A stretch of DNA of 64,000 nt. It comes from Incurvaria masculella (taxonomy: Eukaryota; Arthropoda; Insecta; Lepidoptera; Incurvariidae). The notes beneath the pieces were generated by a model. It made no database searches and was not told where the DNA came from. It saw nothing but the letters and a program-made list of their open reading frames with translations. Where the stretch lies: contig OX335641.1 of assembly GCA_946894095.1 (NCBI GenBank), positions 14,340,501-14,404,500 of the forward strand, given 5' to 3'. Each line of letters starts with the position of its first letter. Position 1 is the stretch's first letter. This document shows positions 21,253 through 32,263 of the stretch, one piece after another. The position numbers and the translations under genes were made by a program.

Positions 21253-21663
21253 ATGTACGCAGGAAATGTTATAAATTATATAAATATTGATAAAAGGAAG
21301 CGTAATTTACAATTACAGTTACTTTATTTGCAGAGTTTCGGCTTATATTACAAGAAAATGGGTAAGGTTGATATTTCGTTTTTACCCTTTAAAAGTGTAT
21401 TTCTCTCGGTTATGGCGATGGTTTACCTCACAATCCGTAAAGGCACAGGTAACGATGGCTTCAACGCTGCTTTCTTTAAGGAATACTTAGAATTAGTTCG
21501 AGATATTTCGAAAAAAACGTTTGACATTTTATGTGTTTGTACACTGCGTGGTGATCACGATTTTGAAAGTGGTCTTATCGGGAATTATGTTCCATCCCTC
21601 TCTAATTCATCGGTAGTGATATTTGAAACCGACTCTCGCTCCCACACTCTGTTCGTCTTGTAA
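21253..21663 (+). CDS. unidentified 136-codon open frame
   Basis: The frame begins MYAGNVINYI and includes FLSVMAMVYLTIRKGTGNDG (partly hydrophobic) and LRGDHDFESGLIGNYV. I do not recognise a family. An acceptor-like TTATTTGCAG precedes a second in-frame ATG (MGKVDISFLPF). It ends where the 850-bp duplicated unit starts, so it could be a chance frame, a captured exon or part of an element. Treat as hypothetical. Confidence 0.2.
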   Translation: MYAGNVINYINIDKRKRNLQLQLLYLQSFGLYYKKMGKVDISFLPFKSVFLSVMAMVYLTIRKGTGNDGFNAAFFKEYLELVRDISKKTFDILCVCTLRGDHDFESGLIGNYVPSLSNSSVVIFETDSRSHTLFVL

Positions 21664-22495
21664 GCGCGCTGCGCGCGCATGCTAGGTCTATGGTGTCGGC
21701 TAAATTATCTCATGGATAAAAAGTAGCCCACATGACTGGTCCAAAATAGGGTCAAACTGGTCCAGGACAATGTATCCATGTACCAAATTTAATCAAGATC
21801 GTTCGAGCCGAAATAGCATGATTTAATGAGAAACATCCAATAATTCCCATTTAGAGCTTCGTTGACGTTTGGTGGCTATTTAAAAAAAAAAAATTTGCCG
21901 CGAGAACCTTTCTGCACTTTCACTGCTACATTGCTTACCTAGTAAGTAACGTGTAACGTAGGTAAGTTTTGCGTGGACTCCAACCCACAGCCAGCCTCAA
22001 CATCGAAAACAGTAACCCATCTCGAACCTGACTGCTCCCAGAGATGCTATACATTGATAAAATACGCATATAAATCAGGTAAGTGGTTCGCATGTTATAA
22101 GACTTTAAGACTCACTACTTACCCTTCTGGTAATGAAGCGTTATATTATGTAATCTATAAGTTTTTAGTAGAATCAGGCTAGACGTAGATACAATGCACA
22201 TCTAAATCGAGTAATTGGTTCTCAAGGATTTTATTCTGTTGGTCGCTCCTCCGGCGATTAAGCGTGATGCCAAGTAGTCCTAAAGTTGGAAATACCAAGC
22301 CGTACTTCAGTAAAAGTAAGCGCTGCCGCCGCAAAGCCGAGCCGTGCATAGCATTGCAGTTTGTATGACAGCCCCATCTTAGCATAAGCGGAACTGAATT
22401 CTATTTAGCCAATCCTAATTCCCGGGTAGTTAAATGTACATGTATAAAGTTTTACAAATCGCTAGTGCCTTGAAAATTCGCCAAACGGACACCAA
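21646..22495 (+). repeat. 850-bp tandem unit, copy 1 (uninterrupted)
   Basis: The unit starts ACTCTGTTCGTC and ends GGACACCAA. It contains a CATGGATAAAAAGTAGCCC block and an ATCAAGATCGTTCGAGCC block reminiscent of Helitron or other lepidopteran repeat flanks. The next copy starts immediately at 22496. One substitution was noticed between the copies (22386 region A versus 29040 region G). Confidence 0.85.
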
Positions 22496-22629
22496 ACTCT
22501 GTTCGTCTTGTAAGCGCGCTGCGCGCGCATGCTAGGTCTATGGTGTCGGCTAAATTATCTCATGGATAAAAAGTAGCCCACATGACTGGTCCAAAATAGG
22601 GTCAAACTGGTCCAGGACAATGTATCCAT

Positions 22630-23646
22630 TGTGACGTTCGACCGGAACCCTCGCTTTTGCGGCGGCTCCGTCCGCGTCATCACGCGCCACCACTCCAAAT
22701 TAAATGTAGAATAGGCGTACCCTTAGGGGGTAGCCGAGCCAAGTACTACCAGGGACGGGTAAAAAGAATACGACCAATTTTAGTGAGAATAAAGGTGGAC
22801 GTTTATTACAAAGAAAACTAAACAACAAAATGCTCAAGCGGTACGTAAATGGTTTGCAGTTAGAAAGTCTGTCGTTGAGGCCTCCGTTAAGGGTAGAAAA
22901 ACTTGGTGGTTGGTTCACTCAGTGGTGGACCACGTCGGTGCGCAGCATGGTGGGTGCACGCGCGTGCGGTGCGGCGCGCGGGACGTCGGCTCAGAGCAGC
23001 GGCGCCGGCGTGTCGGCCGCGTCGTCAACGCCGGCCGACGGCGTGGCGGCGTGGCTCAGCGCTGCTCGGCGCGGGGCGCATCGGCGCGGCTGCGCGGATG
23101 GCCGGCCAGCGTGCTCGGCTACCTCGCCGCGTCGCTGTCGGCGACGGCGACCCCTCGCGAGCCGTGCCTCGCGCGGTCGGTCGTTACATTTAGGGGCTCG
23201 CAAGAAGAGCCCCGCAGGAACCGCTGAAGTCAATTTCGAAACACTTAGACGGGCGCTCACGATAAAATGAGGCGTGGGCGCCGTAAAATGGTTACAGGGT
23301 GCTTGAGGAGCTAAAATAAAGCCAGGTCAATAGCGACCAAGGAGGAAATGAGTTTAATTAAATGAACAGGGCTGTGAGCAGTCGCTAAAAGGTATTAAAT
23401 TGAAGTTGGGTTACCGGTAAGTGGACCGCGGTTTGTAGAGGTGCGCTCTTTGCGAAGGCTGCTGGTAAAGTGGGCGACCCAAAATGGTCGCCGCACTACG
23501 AAATTATCATTTTCGTTTCTCTTTTTTTCTGAGGGTAAGGAAGATTTTAGTTAGGTAAAACCACGGAGGGAGCAAGGCGATTGGATTAGCCTTGGCCAAG
23601 GAGCTATGAACACTGTAGTGGCTTACCAAAAATCCACTACGTGACA
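22630..23646 (-). repeat. LTR (3' LTR in element orientation)
   Basis: 1,017 bp with TG...CA type ends on the minus strand. It contains a very GC-rich stretch (about 22930-23190). Differs from its partner at one base that I noticed (A at 23420, G at 28206). Confidence 0.85.
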
Positions 23647-23665
23647 CAACCCCCCCTCTCGAGGA
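23647..23665 (-). other. polypurine tract of the LARD-type element
   Basis: Minus-strand CTCGAGAGGGGGGGTTG directly precedes the LTR start TGTCACG, the position expected for the plus-strand primer. Confidence 0.6.
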
Positions 23666-23989
23666 AAGAGGACGACGAGCCGTCCGACCTGTCGCCCTCG
23701 ACAGACCGAGTCCTCGAGAGTAAGCCAAGGCTAATCAGGCACAGGTGAAGCCTGAATGAAATGGGTAAGTGAACAAGGTCGGGTGGGACACAAATAAAAA
23801 AACAACAATCTTAAACTACGGGCTACCTACTGGAATAAATGCAGTAAAAAAAAAGGACAGACCAAAAAAAACAAAATAGATACTCCTCCACGCAAAAGGA
23901 ACACAAATTAGGCTCTAGAACTTAAATTAAAAAGACGTGTTGGCTTGTTTATTTATTGTAGGAGTTCCCGTATTCTTCTAACAGAATAC

Positions 23990-24420
23990 GGTGCCGCTCC
24001 TGTAAGGTACAAAAGAAAAGTACAGCACAAAAAAAAATGGCTCGTACAGGCTTAGATTTTTTTCATTAGGAGTTAGACTAAATCGTCCTTACCGCTCCTG
24101 TGAGGTACAAAAGAAAAGTACAGCACAAAAAAAAAATGGCTCGTACAGGCTTAGATTTTTTTCATTAGGAGTTAGACTAAATCGTCCTTACCGCTCCTGT
24201 GAGGTACAAAAGAAAAGTACAGCACAAAAAAAAAATGGCTCGTACAGGCTTAGATTTTTTTCATTAGGAGTTAGACTAAATCGTCCTTACCGCTCCTGTG
24301 AGGTAAAACGACGAAGTATAGCACTTAAACATGGCTCATACAACAAGTAAGTTGGCTTCTTTAGTTAGCAGTAGGAGTTGGACCATACAGTGTCGTTACC
24401 GCTCCTTTAAGGCACTCAAT
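23990..24420 (-). repeat. tandem repeat of about 103 bp inside the LARD-type element
   Basis: Units built on CCGCTCCTGTGAGGTACAAA, GGCTCGTACAGGCTTAGA and TAGGAGTTAGACTAAATCG repeat at least three times in a row, with a diverged fourth unit (CCGCTCCTGTGAGGTAAAAC, then CCGCTCCTTTAAGG). Confidence 0.8.
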
Positions 24421-25129
24421 GAGCGGCTAGCGATCATGCCCTGAGCTTGAGGAGTTCAGGACACCCTTAACCTAGAACTAACCGCTTGGTGCTACGCACA
24501 TGCCTAAACTACGGGACAACACATTATTTACAAGACCTGCTCTCGCGCCCTAACATGCATTATCTTTCGCTCGCCTCTAACATTCCAAGTCTGGTCGTCC
24601 TACAGCGGAAGATCAGACATCACCTTGCAGTGGCCGTCCAGACCCTCGAAGGCGCGGGCCGGACGACCGGTGCGGGAGCGGGCCGCTCCAGACGACGTCA
24701 CTAAAACTAACACAAATCAAATAAATTAACCACTGACGGCACCCAGCAGCATGGCTGGCGAGGTGACGTCGGGGAACCTACAAGTAAAAAAAACAAAACA
24801 ACACTACAGTCCAGTAGGTACCCGGCAACTAAGTACTAACATTATCAAAACAACAAACTAAATAAATCAACAAAACCAAACACGGTCCGCTTTACGAAGG
24901 GAACCGGTATAGGGATTAAATAGCCCAATAACGAGGTGAGAGAGGGACATAGGTAACTCTCCATAAAGAAAAAAAAAAAAATCAAAAGCTTAACTTTAAG
25001 GACTTAACGACCTACTTACTACTACTTGGGCCTAGGTAGTGGTATTGGAGGCACAGTCTAGGTCTGCCGGTCTGGCATGATACCGTTAGAAAACAGGACG
25101 CGTGTTCAAACTGCCTATGTTGCGAGAAA

Positions 25130-25425
25130 AAAAAATTAAAAAAAATAAAAAAAATACTTTGAAAGGATTCACAGCCCATGAAGTGGATGAAGGAGGGTGA
25201 GGCCCAGTGCAGCGGAAGCCTTATTGCGAAAAAAAAATAAAAAAAATAAAGTAAAAAAAAAACATTAAAAGAATCCACAATCCATGAAGTGGATGAAGGA
25301 GGGTGAGGCCCAGTGCAGCGGAAACCTTATTGCGAAAAAAAAATAAAAAATAAAGTAAAAAAAAAAACATTAAAGGAATCCACAATCCATGAAGTGGATG
25401 AAGGAGGGTCAGGCCCAGCGCAGCG
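25130..25425 (-). repeat. tandem repeat of about 115-120 bp inside the LARD-type element
   Basis: Three units share CCATGAAGTGGATGAAGGAG and GGCCCAGTGCAGCGGAA followed by long A-runs. A smaller repeat, CCCCAACGAATGAAGGTTG, occurs twice at 26454 and 26574. Confidence 0.8.
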
Positions 25426-27395
25426 ATGAGCTAACGTAAATGGAGGGGCATGATCGTAGCCTTGGAGGCAAAACAACAAAACATTATTTTGAAAAAAAAA
25501 AAAATTTATTTTGGCACAGTGTGAACACGCCTTAATACCTAGATGACCTAGGTGCCTAGATCCTAAAAAGCGCTCAGCGCACGGGCACCCACGCGGCCAC
25601 GGCGCGCGCGCCGTCGCTTCAACCGAAACCTAGCCGCCTACACTAGTACAATCACAAAACAAGAAAAAAAACGGAACTAAAAGTGGGCATAATGCGCCGA
25701 GTAAAATTACTCATCTGAAATATTTTACAATACGAGAACCGGTGAAAAGTTTCGTTCGTGAATGAATTAAAACTGAAATGAACTGTTGCAGTTCCGCTGT
25801 GACGCGAACGGAACGAGACGAATCGACTTCGGTGGCGTTCGCCAGCGCGCGCGCCGCCGTGATCGCGTCGCGTGTCCGAACGGCCGAGTAATATCAATAC
25901 TTATTACGCGCCGACTTGCTCGGATTCGCATTCAATACATTTTAAATTTACCATAGGATAGAAAACGAGTTAGAAGCGCGCCGCGAATGTTTGCCGAGTG
26001 TCCGATTAGGTCCGCGAACAGAGGGCAAGGGCGGGAGCCAATAAAGGTGTGGGGCCCGCCAAAAAACAAATGCGGCCGGGGACATTCCCAAGTGGAACGT
26101 ATTAGTCCCGGCGGCAGGAAGAGAAACTGAAGGAAAAAAAATGAAACATCCGCGGGGCCTTCTAAACTCAAGGCCAGAATACAAACTACGTTTTGACTTG
26201 TGGTGAAGGAAAACATTACATAAGATAAGGGTTTAAAAAAAAACTGGTGTCCCCTCCGCTTAAGGTTCGCGGGGCAAAAGGGCGTTTGGCACTCGCCAAA
26301 ACGGTCAACCATATAATAAAATGAAAACACTTTATGCAAAAAAAATAAATTGAAATGCAGAGCGCGTTGGGAGATCGGGTCGGAAATACGTTCTTAACTT
26401 CGCATAGATGCACGCATAATAAACTATAAAAATAAAAAAATTAAAAAAAGTGATCCCCAACGAATGAAGGTTGAGTGATCGGGCTGTGAAAGTCTTGAAA
26501 CGCACGAGGTGCATGCGCAAGGTAAGTGAGAAGAAACAGTATGGGCATCAAAAGTTCAAGAAAAAAAAATGGTCCCCAACGAATGAAGGTTGGGTGATCA
26601 GGGCCGTGAAACTACGCGCCCGCGCGACCGCTCCGCGTCGCGACAATTAGATGGAGCGAGGGAAAGAAAAAAAAACGTGGGTAGTTTCGCGAGCAAAGAA
26701 AAAACAACTCGTAAAAATTCCTACGGCACACGCGCCGTCTGAACTAAATTAAAACAAAACGGAATCATACTGGGTAACAGGCGGGATCTACCGAGCGCTA
26801 ACCAAAACAGAACGAAAAAAAAACGTGAGACCGTATCTAGTTCAGTAGGAGGGAGCGTGTTAGGCAAGTTGAAGTGAACGCGAAATACCAACGGGGAATC
26901 GAAAGTTTTAGATTATCGATGCGAAATTATGAATCTGTCGTCTCAAAGTGAGCGCAGTAAAGACATCGCCCGCGCTGTGTCGCGCGGCCATGTTGTGTAG
27001 TGAAATCTAAGTTCAATGTGAAGTTATCAAGGGCAGCTAAACATGGAATGAAATTATGTTTTTCAGCTGAAGGCGAAACGTAAGTACTGTGTGAAGTGAG
27101 TGGGGCGTAACAGGATCTACTCGTTCGGTGGTCGAATCAACTTCGAAACATGGTTTCAAGGTTAGGTCGATCGCCGAATCGAACGCGTTATCGTCTCAAC
27201 CAATGCGATAGCTCACTAGCACACAACAATCACACGTAAAAATGTTACAGCAAACAATTAATGAGAAAAAAAATGGCGGGCTCAACAGAAACCTGGCTTT
27301 TTACAAATTAAATATTCTTTTTCCCTCCCAGGCAGTACATAGCTCGGTTTGGAGTGGGGCGCAAAATAGAAACAGGATTCCTAGTCCTGCTCGTC

Positions 27396-27415
27396 CCCGA
27401 ACCAGTGGATGCCAG
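27396..27415 (-). other. candidate primer-binding site of the LARD-type element
   Basis: Immediately inside the upstream LTR the minus strand reads CTGGCATCCACTGGTTCGG; the TGG start fits pairing with a tRNA 3' CCA. The tRNA partner was not identified. Confidence 0.45.
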
Positions 27416-28432
27416 TGTGACGTTCGACCGGAACCCTCGCTTTTGCGGCGGCTCCGTCCGCGTCATCACGCGCCACCACTCCAAATTAAATGTAGAATAG
27501 GCGTACCCTTAGGGGGTAGCCGAGCCAAGTACTACCAGGGACGGGTAAAAAGAATACGACCAATTTTAGTGAGAATAAAGGTGGACGTTTATTACAAAGA
27601 AAACTAAACAACAAAATGCTCAAGCGGTACGTAAATGGTTTGCAGTTAGAAAGTCTGTCGTTGAGGCCTCCGTTAAGGGTAGAAAAACTTGGTGGTTGGT
27701 TCACTCAGTGGTGGACCACGTCGGTGCGCAGCATGGTGGGTGCACGCGCGTGCGGTGCGGCGCGCGGGACGTCGGCTCAGAGCAGCGGCGCCGGCGTGTC
27801 GGCCGCGTCGTCAACGCCGGCCGACGGCGTGGCGGCGTGGCTCAGCGCTGCTCGGCGCGGGGCGCATCGGCGCGGCTGCGCGGATGGCCGGCCAGCGTGC
27901 TCGGCTACCTCGCCGCGTCGCTGTCGGCGACGGCGACCCCTCGCGAGCCGTGCCTCGCGCGGTCGGTCGTTACATTTAGGGGCTCGCAAGAAGAGCCCCG
28001 CAGGAACCGCTGAAGTCAATTTCGAAACACTTAGACGGGCGCTCACGATAAAATGAGGCGTGGGCGCCGTAAAATGGTTACAGGGTGCTTGAGGAGCTAA
28101 AATAAAGCCAGGTCAATAGCGACCAAGGAGGAAATGAGTTTAATTAAATGAACAGGGCTGTGAGCAGTCGCTAAAAGGTATTAAATTGAAGTTGGGTTAC
28201 CGGTAGGTGGACCGCGGTTTGTAGAGGTGCGCTCTTTGCGAAGGCTGCTGGTAAAGTGGGCGACCCAAAATGGTCGCCGCACTACGAAATTATCATTTTC
28301 GTTTCTCTTTTTTTCTGAGGGTAAGGAAGATTTTAGTTAGGTAAAACCACGGAGGGAGCAAGGCGATTGGATTAGCCTTGGCCAAGGAGCTATGAACACT
28401 GTAGTGGCTTACCAAAAATCCACTACGTGACA
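27416..28432 (-). repeat. LTR (5' LTR in element orientation)
   Basis: 1,017 bp, same length as its partner, and apparently 99.9% identical by eye. CCAT follows at 28433. Confidence 0.85.
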
Positions 28433-29279
28433 CCATGTACCAAATTTAATCAAGATCGTTCGAGCCGAAATAGCATGATTTAATGAGAAACATCCAATAA
28501 TTCCCATTTAGAGCTTCGTTGACGTTTGGTGGCTATTTAAAAAAAAAAAATTTGCCGCGAGAACCTTTCTGCACTTTCACTGCTACATTGCTTACCTAGT
28601 AAGTAACGTGTAACGTAGGTAAGTTTTGCGTGGACTCCAACCCACAGCCAGCCTCAACATCGAAAACAGTAACCCATCTCGAACCTGACTGCTCCCAGAG
28701 ATGCTATACATTGATAAAATACGCATATAAATCAGGTAAGTGGTTCGCATGTTATAAGACTTTAAGACTCACTACTTACCCTTCTGGTAATGAAGCGTTA
28801 TATTATGTAATCTATAAGTTTTTAGTAGAATCAGGCTAGACGTAGATACAATGCACATCTAAATCGAGTAATTGGTTCTCAAGGATTTTATTCTGTTGGT
28901 CGCTCCTCCGGCGATTAAGCGTGATGCCAAGTAGTCCTAAAGTTGGAAATACCAAGCCGTACTTCAGTAAAAGTAAGCGCTGCCGCCGCAAAGCCGAGCC
29001 GTGCATAGCATTGCAGTTTGTATGACAGCCCCATCTTAGCGTAAGCGGAACTGAATTCTATTTAGCCAATCCTAATTCCCGGGTAGTTAAATGTACATGT
29101 ATAAAGTTTTACAAATCGCTAGTGCCTTGAAAATTCGCCAAACGGACACCAAACAGTCACGACGTCTGCCCTCACGTCCCCCCCCCCCCCCTCCCCCCGC
29201 CGCCGCTCCCCGCCACCGCCCCCGGCTCCTCTCCCCCTAGTGTGAAGTAGCCCTACCGGCATCGTTTTCGCAGCCCCGT

Positions 29280-29466
29280 GAAAGTTCTAAAGCCCATGGG
29301 CACATAAATTGTAGCCTATGTGTTATTCTGATGTATAAGCTATATTATTGTAAAGTTTCATTAAAATCCATTCAGTAGTTTTTACGTGAAAGAGTAACAA
29401 ACATCCATCCATCCATCCATCCATCCATCCATCCATTATTACAAACTTTCCCCTTTATATTATTTA
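29280..29466 (-). mobile_element. Helitron 5'-region fragment with a CATC microsatellite
   Basis: CATTCAGTAGTTTTTACGTG, AGAGTAACAAACATCC and a terminal ACTTTCCCCTTTATATTATT are, in reverse, the start of common lepidopteran Helitrons (compare the 5' end at 37624). A CATC repeat runs at 29402-29436. It abuts the 3' end of the next Helitron. A C-rich patch with a run of about 14 C lies just before it (29176). Confidence 0.55.
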
Positions 29467-30605
29467 CTAGCGGCCCGCTCCGGCTTCGCACGGGTATGAA
29501 ATATATCTGAATGGCTCCCACCGCCCCGTCCGGCCGGTACCGCTGCAAACGCTACGTCCCGCAATTTTTAAATCTGTAATATCTTCGAAAATATTTATTC
29601 AAATCATATGCTGTAATGGGCCATATAGATCTATATTAAATCAACAATGTATTAAGATATTTAATTGGATAAGGATTAATGCTGTATTGGTTAAAATCGC
29701 TTCGAAAATTAGCCATAATTTGTCGTAAAAAGTAAATGACAATAAAATGTTATTATATCCATAAGAGATAGAAATATACCATCGCGGAGTTTACTGTAGA
29801 CCTTTTCAATGTGTACAATACTTAGTACATTATTTTGATAAATCTCGTAGGGTTCAGCCTGCGTTTGCAATGTAAGCGAAAAAAATATATTTTTTTACGA
29901 CATCACATTGGAAACCTCAAAAATAACAGTACTTCTCCACTATTTAAAGCATGTTATTATACATATAAGCCTTCCTCTTCAATCACTCTATCTATTAAAA
30001 AAAACCGCATCAAAATCCGTTGCTTAGATTTAAAGATTTAAGCATACATGGGGATATAGGGACAGAGAAAGCGACTTTGTTTTATACTATGTAGTGATTT
30101 GACAAATCTCGTAGGGTTCAGCCTGCGTTTGTAATGTAAGCGGAAAAATGATTTTTTAAGCTATTGCATAGCTTCTATCGAGGGCCTTGAGCGCTGGGAC
30201 CGAATCCAGAAATTCCGTAACGAAAAAAAACCTCACGCTCCCCACTCCGACGGGCGATGCCGGTAGCGTTACCTCACACCAGGGTGGGGAGCGGGGCCGG
30301 GGACGGCGGCGGGAGCGGCGGCGGGGGCGGGCCGGCATAAGTTGATACAAAATGCTATGCAATAGCTTTACCGCGGCAGTCCCCGAGTGCCACACGTCTT
30401 TTTTTATGACATCACATTGGAAACCTCAAAAATAACAGTATTTCTCCACTATTTAATGGATGTTATTATACATATAAACCTTCCTCTTTAATTACTTATC
30501 TATTAAAAAAAACCGCATCAAAATCCGTTACCTAGTTTTAAAGATTTAAGCGAACATGGGGATATAGGGACAGAGAAAGCGACTTTGTTTTATACTATGT
30601 AGTGA
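29467..30605 (-). mobile_element. non-autonomous Helitron with doubled 5' end
   Basis: On the minus strand it starts A|TCACTACATAGTATAAAAC at 30605 and ends in a GC hairpin (CGTGCGAAGCCGGAGCGGG) and CTAG|T at 29467. This fits Helitron rules (5' TC, 3' hairpin, CTRR, insertion between A and T). The 5' region occurs twice: a second TCACTACATAG start is at 30097. Between them lies a GC-rich insert (about 30160-30367) bounded by AAGCTATTGCATAG and its inverted copy. No Rep-helicase is present. Confidence 0.8.
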
Positions 30606-30644
30606 TTAGATATTAGATTTGTTTACTATTTCTTGAGAGTCGCC

Positions 30645-31445
30645 TTCAGAACGTCAAGAAACCAAAACGACAAAAATCTATTTTTTTAAAATAGCTTGCA
30701 GACCGGCAAGTCAGATCGTCAAATTTTCGTCCTGATTTTTGGGGTCAACGTTAGTAAAACCATTGCAAAACAAAGAAAATTAAATTATATTCAATCAGAT
30801 TTTTTGACATTTTGCAACCAACCCTTAAAACGTTGATAAACCCCCGTCATTCAGAACGTCAAAAATCCTATTCACATCACATACGCTTTTCATTTTCGTT
30901 TTCTAGAAATCCTTGCAGAACGTCAAAAATGCAAGCTGTGTTTTTTGTTTTGTGTGTTTTGTGTTGTGCTTGAATTACGTTGAAGCAGCAACCTTTACAA
31001 ATATTATATTACTCAGACCATGGGGATGGCTCTCCAGCCCTCTAACGAGCGTGATGTGCCCAATGAATTTTGAAAAAGGAACGACCCCTCCCTCGACGCC
31101 TCCGCCAGCGTCACCTTCGCTGTCGCTCTCATCTGAAGCGCTGCCACTGCTAATGTGCGCTTTAAGACTAACGCTCCAGGGCGCAATATAGTTTAACGAA
31201 GCCATATTTTTCTGCAATGAATTTCCAATCGGAGTTTTTATTTGATGTTGGTAATGCTTGGTTGCAGATTGACAAAAATCCAAACCGAACATTAAAATAT
31301 TTTTGACGTTCTGCAAGAGAGCTGAATTACATTATTCAGAACGTAGAAAATCAGAACGACAAAATTGGACGATCTGATTTTTTGATGTTCTGCAATGGTA
31401 TTTAAAAAAATAACATTTTTGTTCTGAATTTTTGACGTTCTGACG
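30645..31445. repeat. cluster of GAACGTCAAAAAT-type motifs in both orientations
   Basis: Left-side copies point right (CAGAACGTCAAGAAA at 30648, CAGAACGTCAAAAATCC at about 30852, GCAGAACGTCAAAAATG at about 30916). Right-side copies are mostly inverted (TTTTTGACGTTCTGC about 31296, TTTTTGATGTTCTGC about 31378, TTTTTGACGTTCTGACG about 31430). This looks like subterminal repeats of a DNA transposon. A short Ser/Asp-rich frame lies between them, but no transposase was recognised. Confidence 0.5.
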
Positions 31446-31684
31446 AGGCCCCTTTCATGAAACCTGTCCTTACTTTTCAATAACGAGTATTTTTCCATTA
31501 TTCTTAAATGAACAAATACATTCCAATATCGTTTTTATCTAGTTTATAGCAACTATAACGCTGACCGTCGTTTTATTCGGTTTTTTGGTTGGTAGTTCCA
31601 TCAGTTTGCTTATGCACCACTTCGTGCGACTGCGACCATCCGTGTCCGTCAGACTCCTGTTGTGCTACAAAATATTATGTTATG

Positions 31685-31740
31685 GTTATTGTATTGTATT
31701 GTTTATTCATCATCCATAGACAGTACACTACACTCGGATT
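31685..31740 (-). repeat. LINE or SINE 3' tail with ACAAT repeats
   Basis: The minus strand ends CTATGGATGATGAATAAACA followed by (ATACA/ACAAT) repeats. The same tail occurs in plus orientation at 51042-51098, so this is an interspersed family end. The body is not identified. Confidence 0.55.
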
Positions 31741-31777
31741 TGTCGTATTTTAACATTAGCCATAGCCATAGTATCGA

Positions 31778-31818
31778 TTTTTTTTTTATGTGACTGGACA
31801 TGGATGGCTAATACCGCA
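31778..31818 (-). repeat. SINE 3'-end fragment
   Basis: The reverse complement reads GGTATTAGCCATCCATGTCC, AGTCACATAAAA and an A-run, identical to the end of the 5S/tRNA-headed SINE family. The rest of the element is missing. Confidence 0.75.
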
Positions 31819-32111
31819 CCTACTAAATTAAATCACTCTTTATTATTAGTCCTACTGCACCAATAAATACCTAAGCCTACAAGAACATGACACGGAGGCG
31901 CGCATAGACTTGTGATAATTCACAAAGATAATTGAAGAGGTCACGACATTGTTAACGGTGTCAGTCGTATAATAAAATTGGCCAGGAGCGTCTAAAATAT
32001 TCCTCCGTTTAAGGTTTTAAACATCTAATAAGATTTAGCTTTGCTACCAGATACATCTATTGACAAAGCAATGAAGTCGAAATAAAACATATTCTAATTA
32101 AATCCAATACG

Positions 32112-32117
32112 TTTATT
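32112..32117 (-). terminator. candidate poly(A) signal of the dynein gene
   Basis: AATAAA on the minus strand about 150 bp downstream of the stop codon, followed by T-rich sequence (ATGTTTTATTTCG). It is the first such hexamer after the stop. Not verified by transcript data. Confidence 0.5.
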
Positions 32118-32263
32118 AGTATAATTTGTTAAATAATGTTGCAAGCAATTCCGGACCACTATTTAACATGAGGTAAACCGGTAGATCAAGCGGTTTAAGA
32201 AGCTTGGGGAAGGTTTAGCAGCTTAGTGGGTAGATGGTCGTAGTATGGTAGGGGGCTATGTGA

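Larger units (their letters stand above)
23647..27415 (-). other. non-coding internal region of the LARD-type element
   Basis: 3.77 kb with no plausible protein frame on either strand. It is rich in A-runs (plus strand) and holds three families of internal tandem repeats (see separate entries). Confidence 0.7.
22630..28432 (-). mobile_element. LTR retrotransposon without coding region (LARD type)
   Basis: Two direct 1,017-bp LTRs (22630-23646 and 27416-28432) flank 3,769 bp of internal DNA. CCAT is duplicated at 22626-22629 and 28433-28436. Read on the minus strand, the LTR begins TGTCACGTAG and ends CGTCACA; a purine tract (GAGAGGGGGGG) abuts the downstream LTR at 23647, and a TGG-starting primer-binding candidate abuts the other at 27415, so orientation is minus. 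No gag, protease, RT or integrase could be found. It must have been mobilised in trans by a relative; 4-bp duplications fit Ty3/gypsy. Confidence 0.85.
22496..29152 (+). repeat. 850-bp tandem unit, copy 2, split by an LTR element
   Basis: 22496-22629 plus 28437-29152 reconstitute the same 850-bp unit. The intervening 5,807 bp are the LARD-type element (22630-28432) and one copy of its CCAT duplication. The length arithmetic closes exactly. Confidence 0.85.

Noticed and set aside
21655..21690. GCGCGCTGCGCGCGC hairpin followed by CTAG as a Helitron 3' end
   Set aside because: The hairpin is plausible, but no matching 5' TC front, A|T empty site or family match was found, so it is not called.
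22830..23270. 146-codon Arg/Ala-rich frame (and several overlapping GC-rich frames), repeated at 27616-28056
   Set aside because: It lies inside the LTRs of the LARD-type element; the frames arise from GC-rich sequence open on many frames and have no family motifs.
25932..26339. 135-codon minus-strand Phe-rich frame
   Set aside because: Produced by A-runs in the LARD-type interior; no gag- or pol-like motif.
29402..29436. CATC repeat considered as a CRISPR-like or regulatory array
   Set aside because: Simple microsatellite within a Helitron, no spacers.
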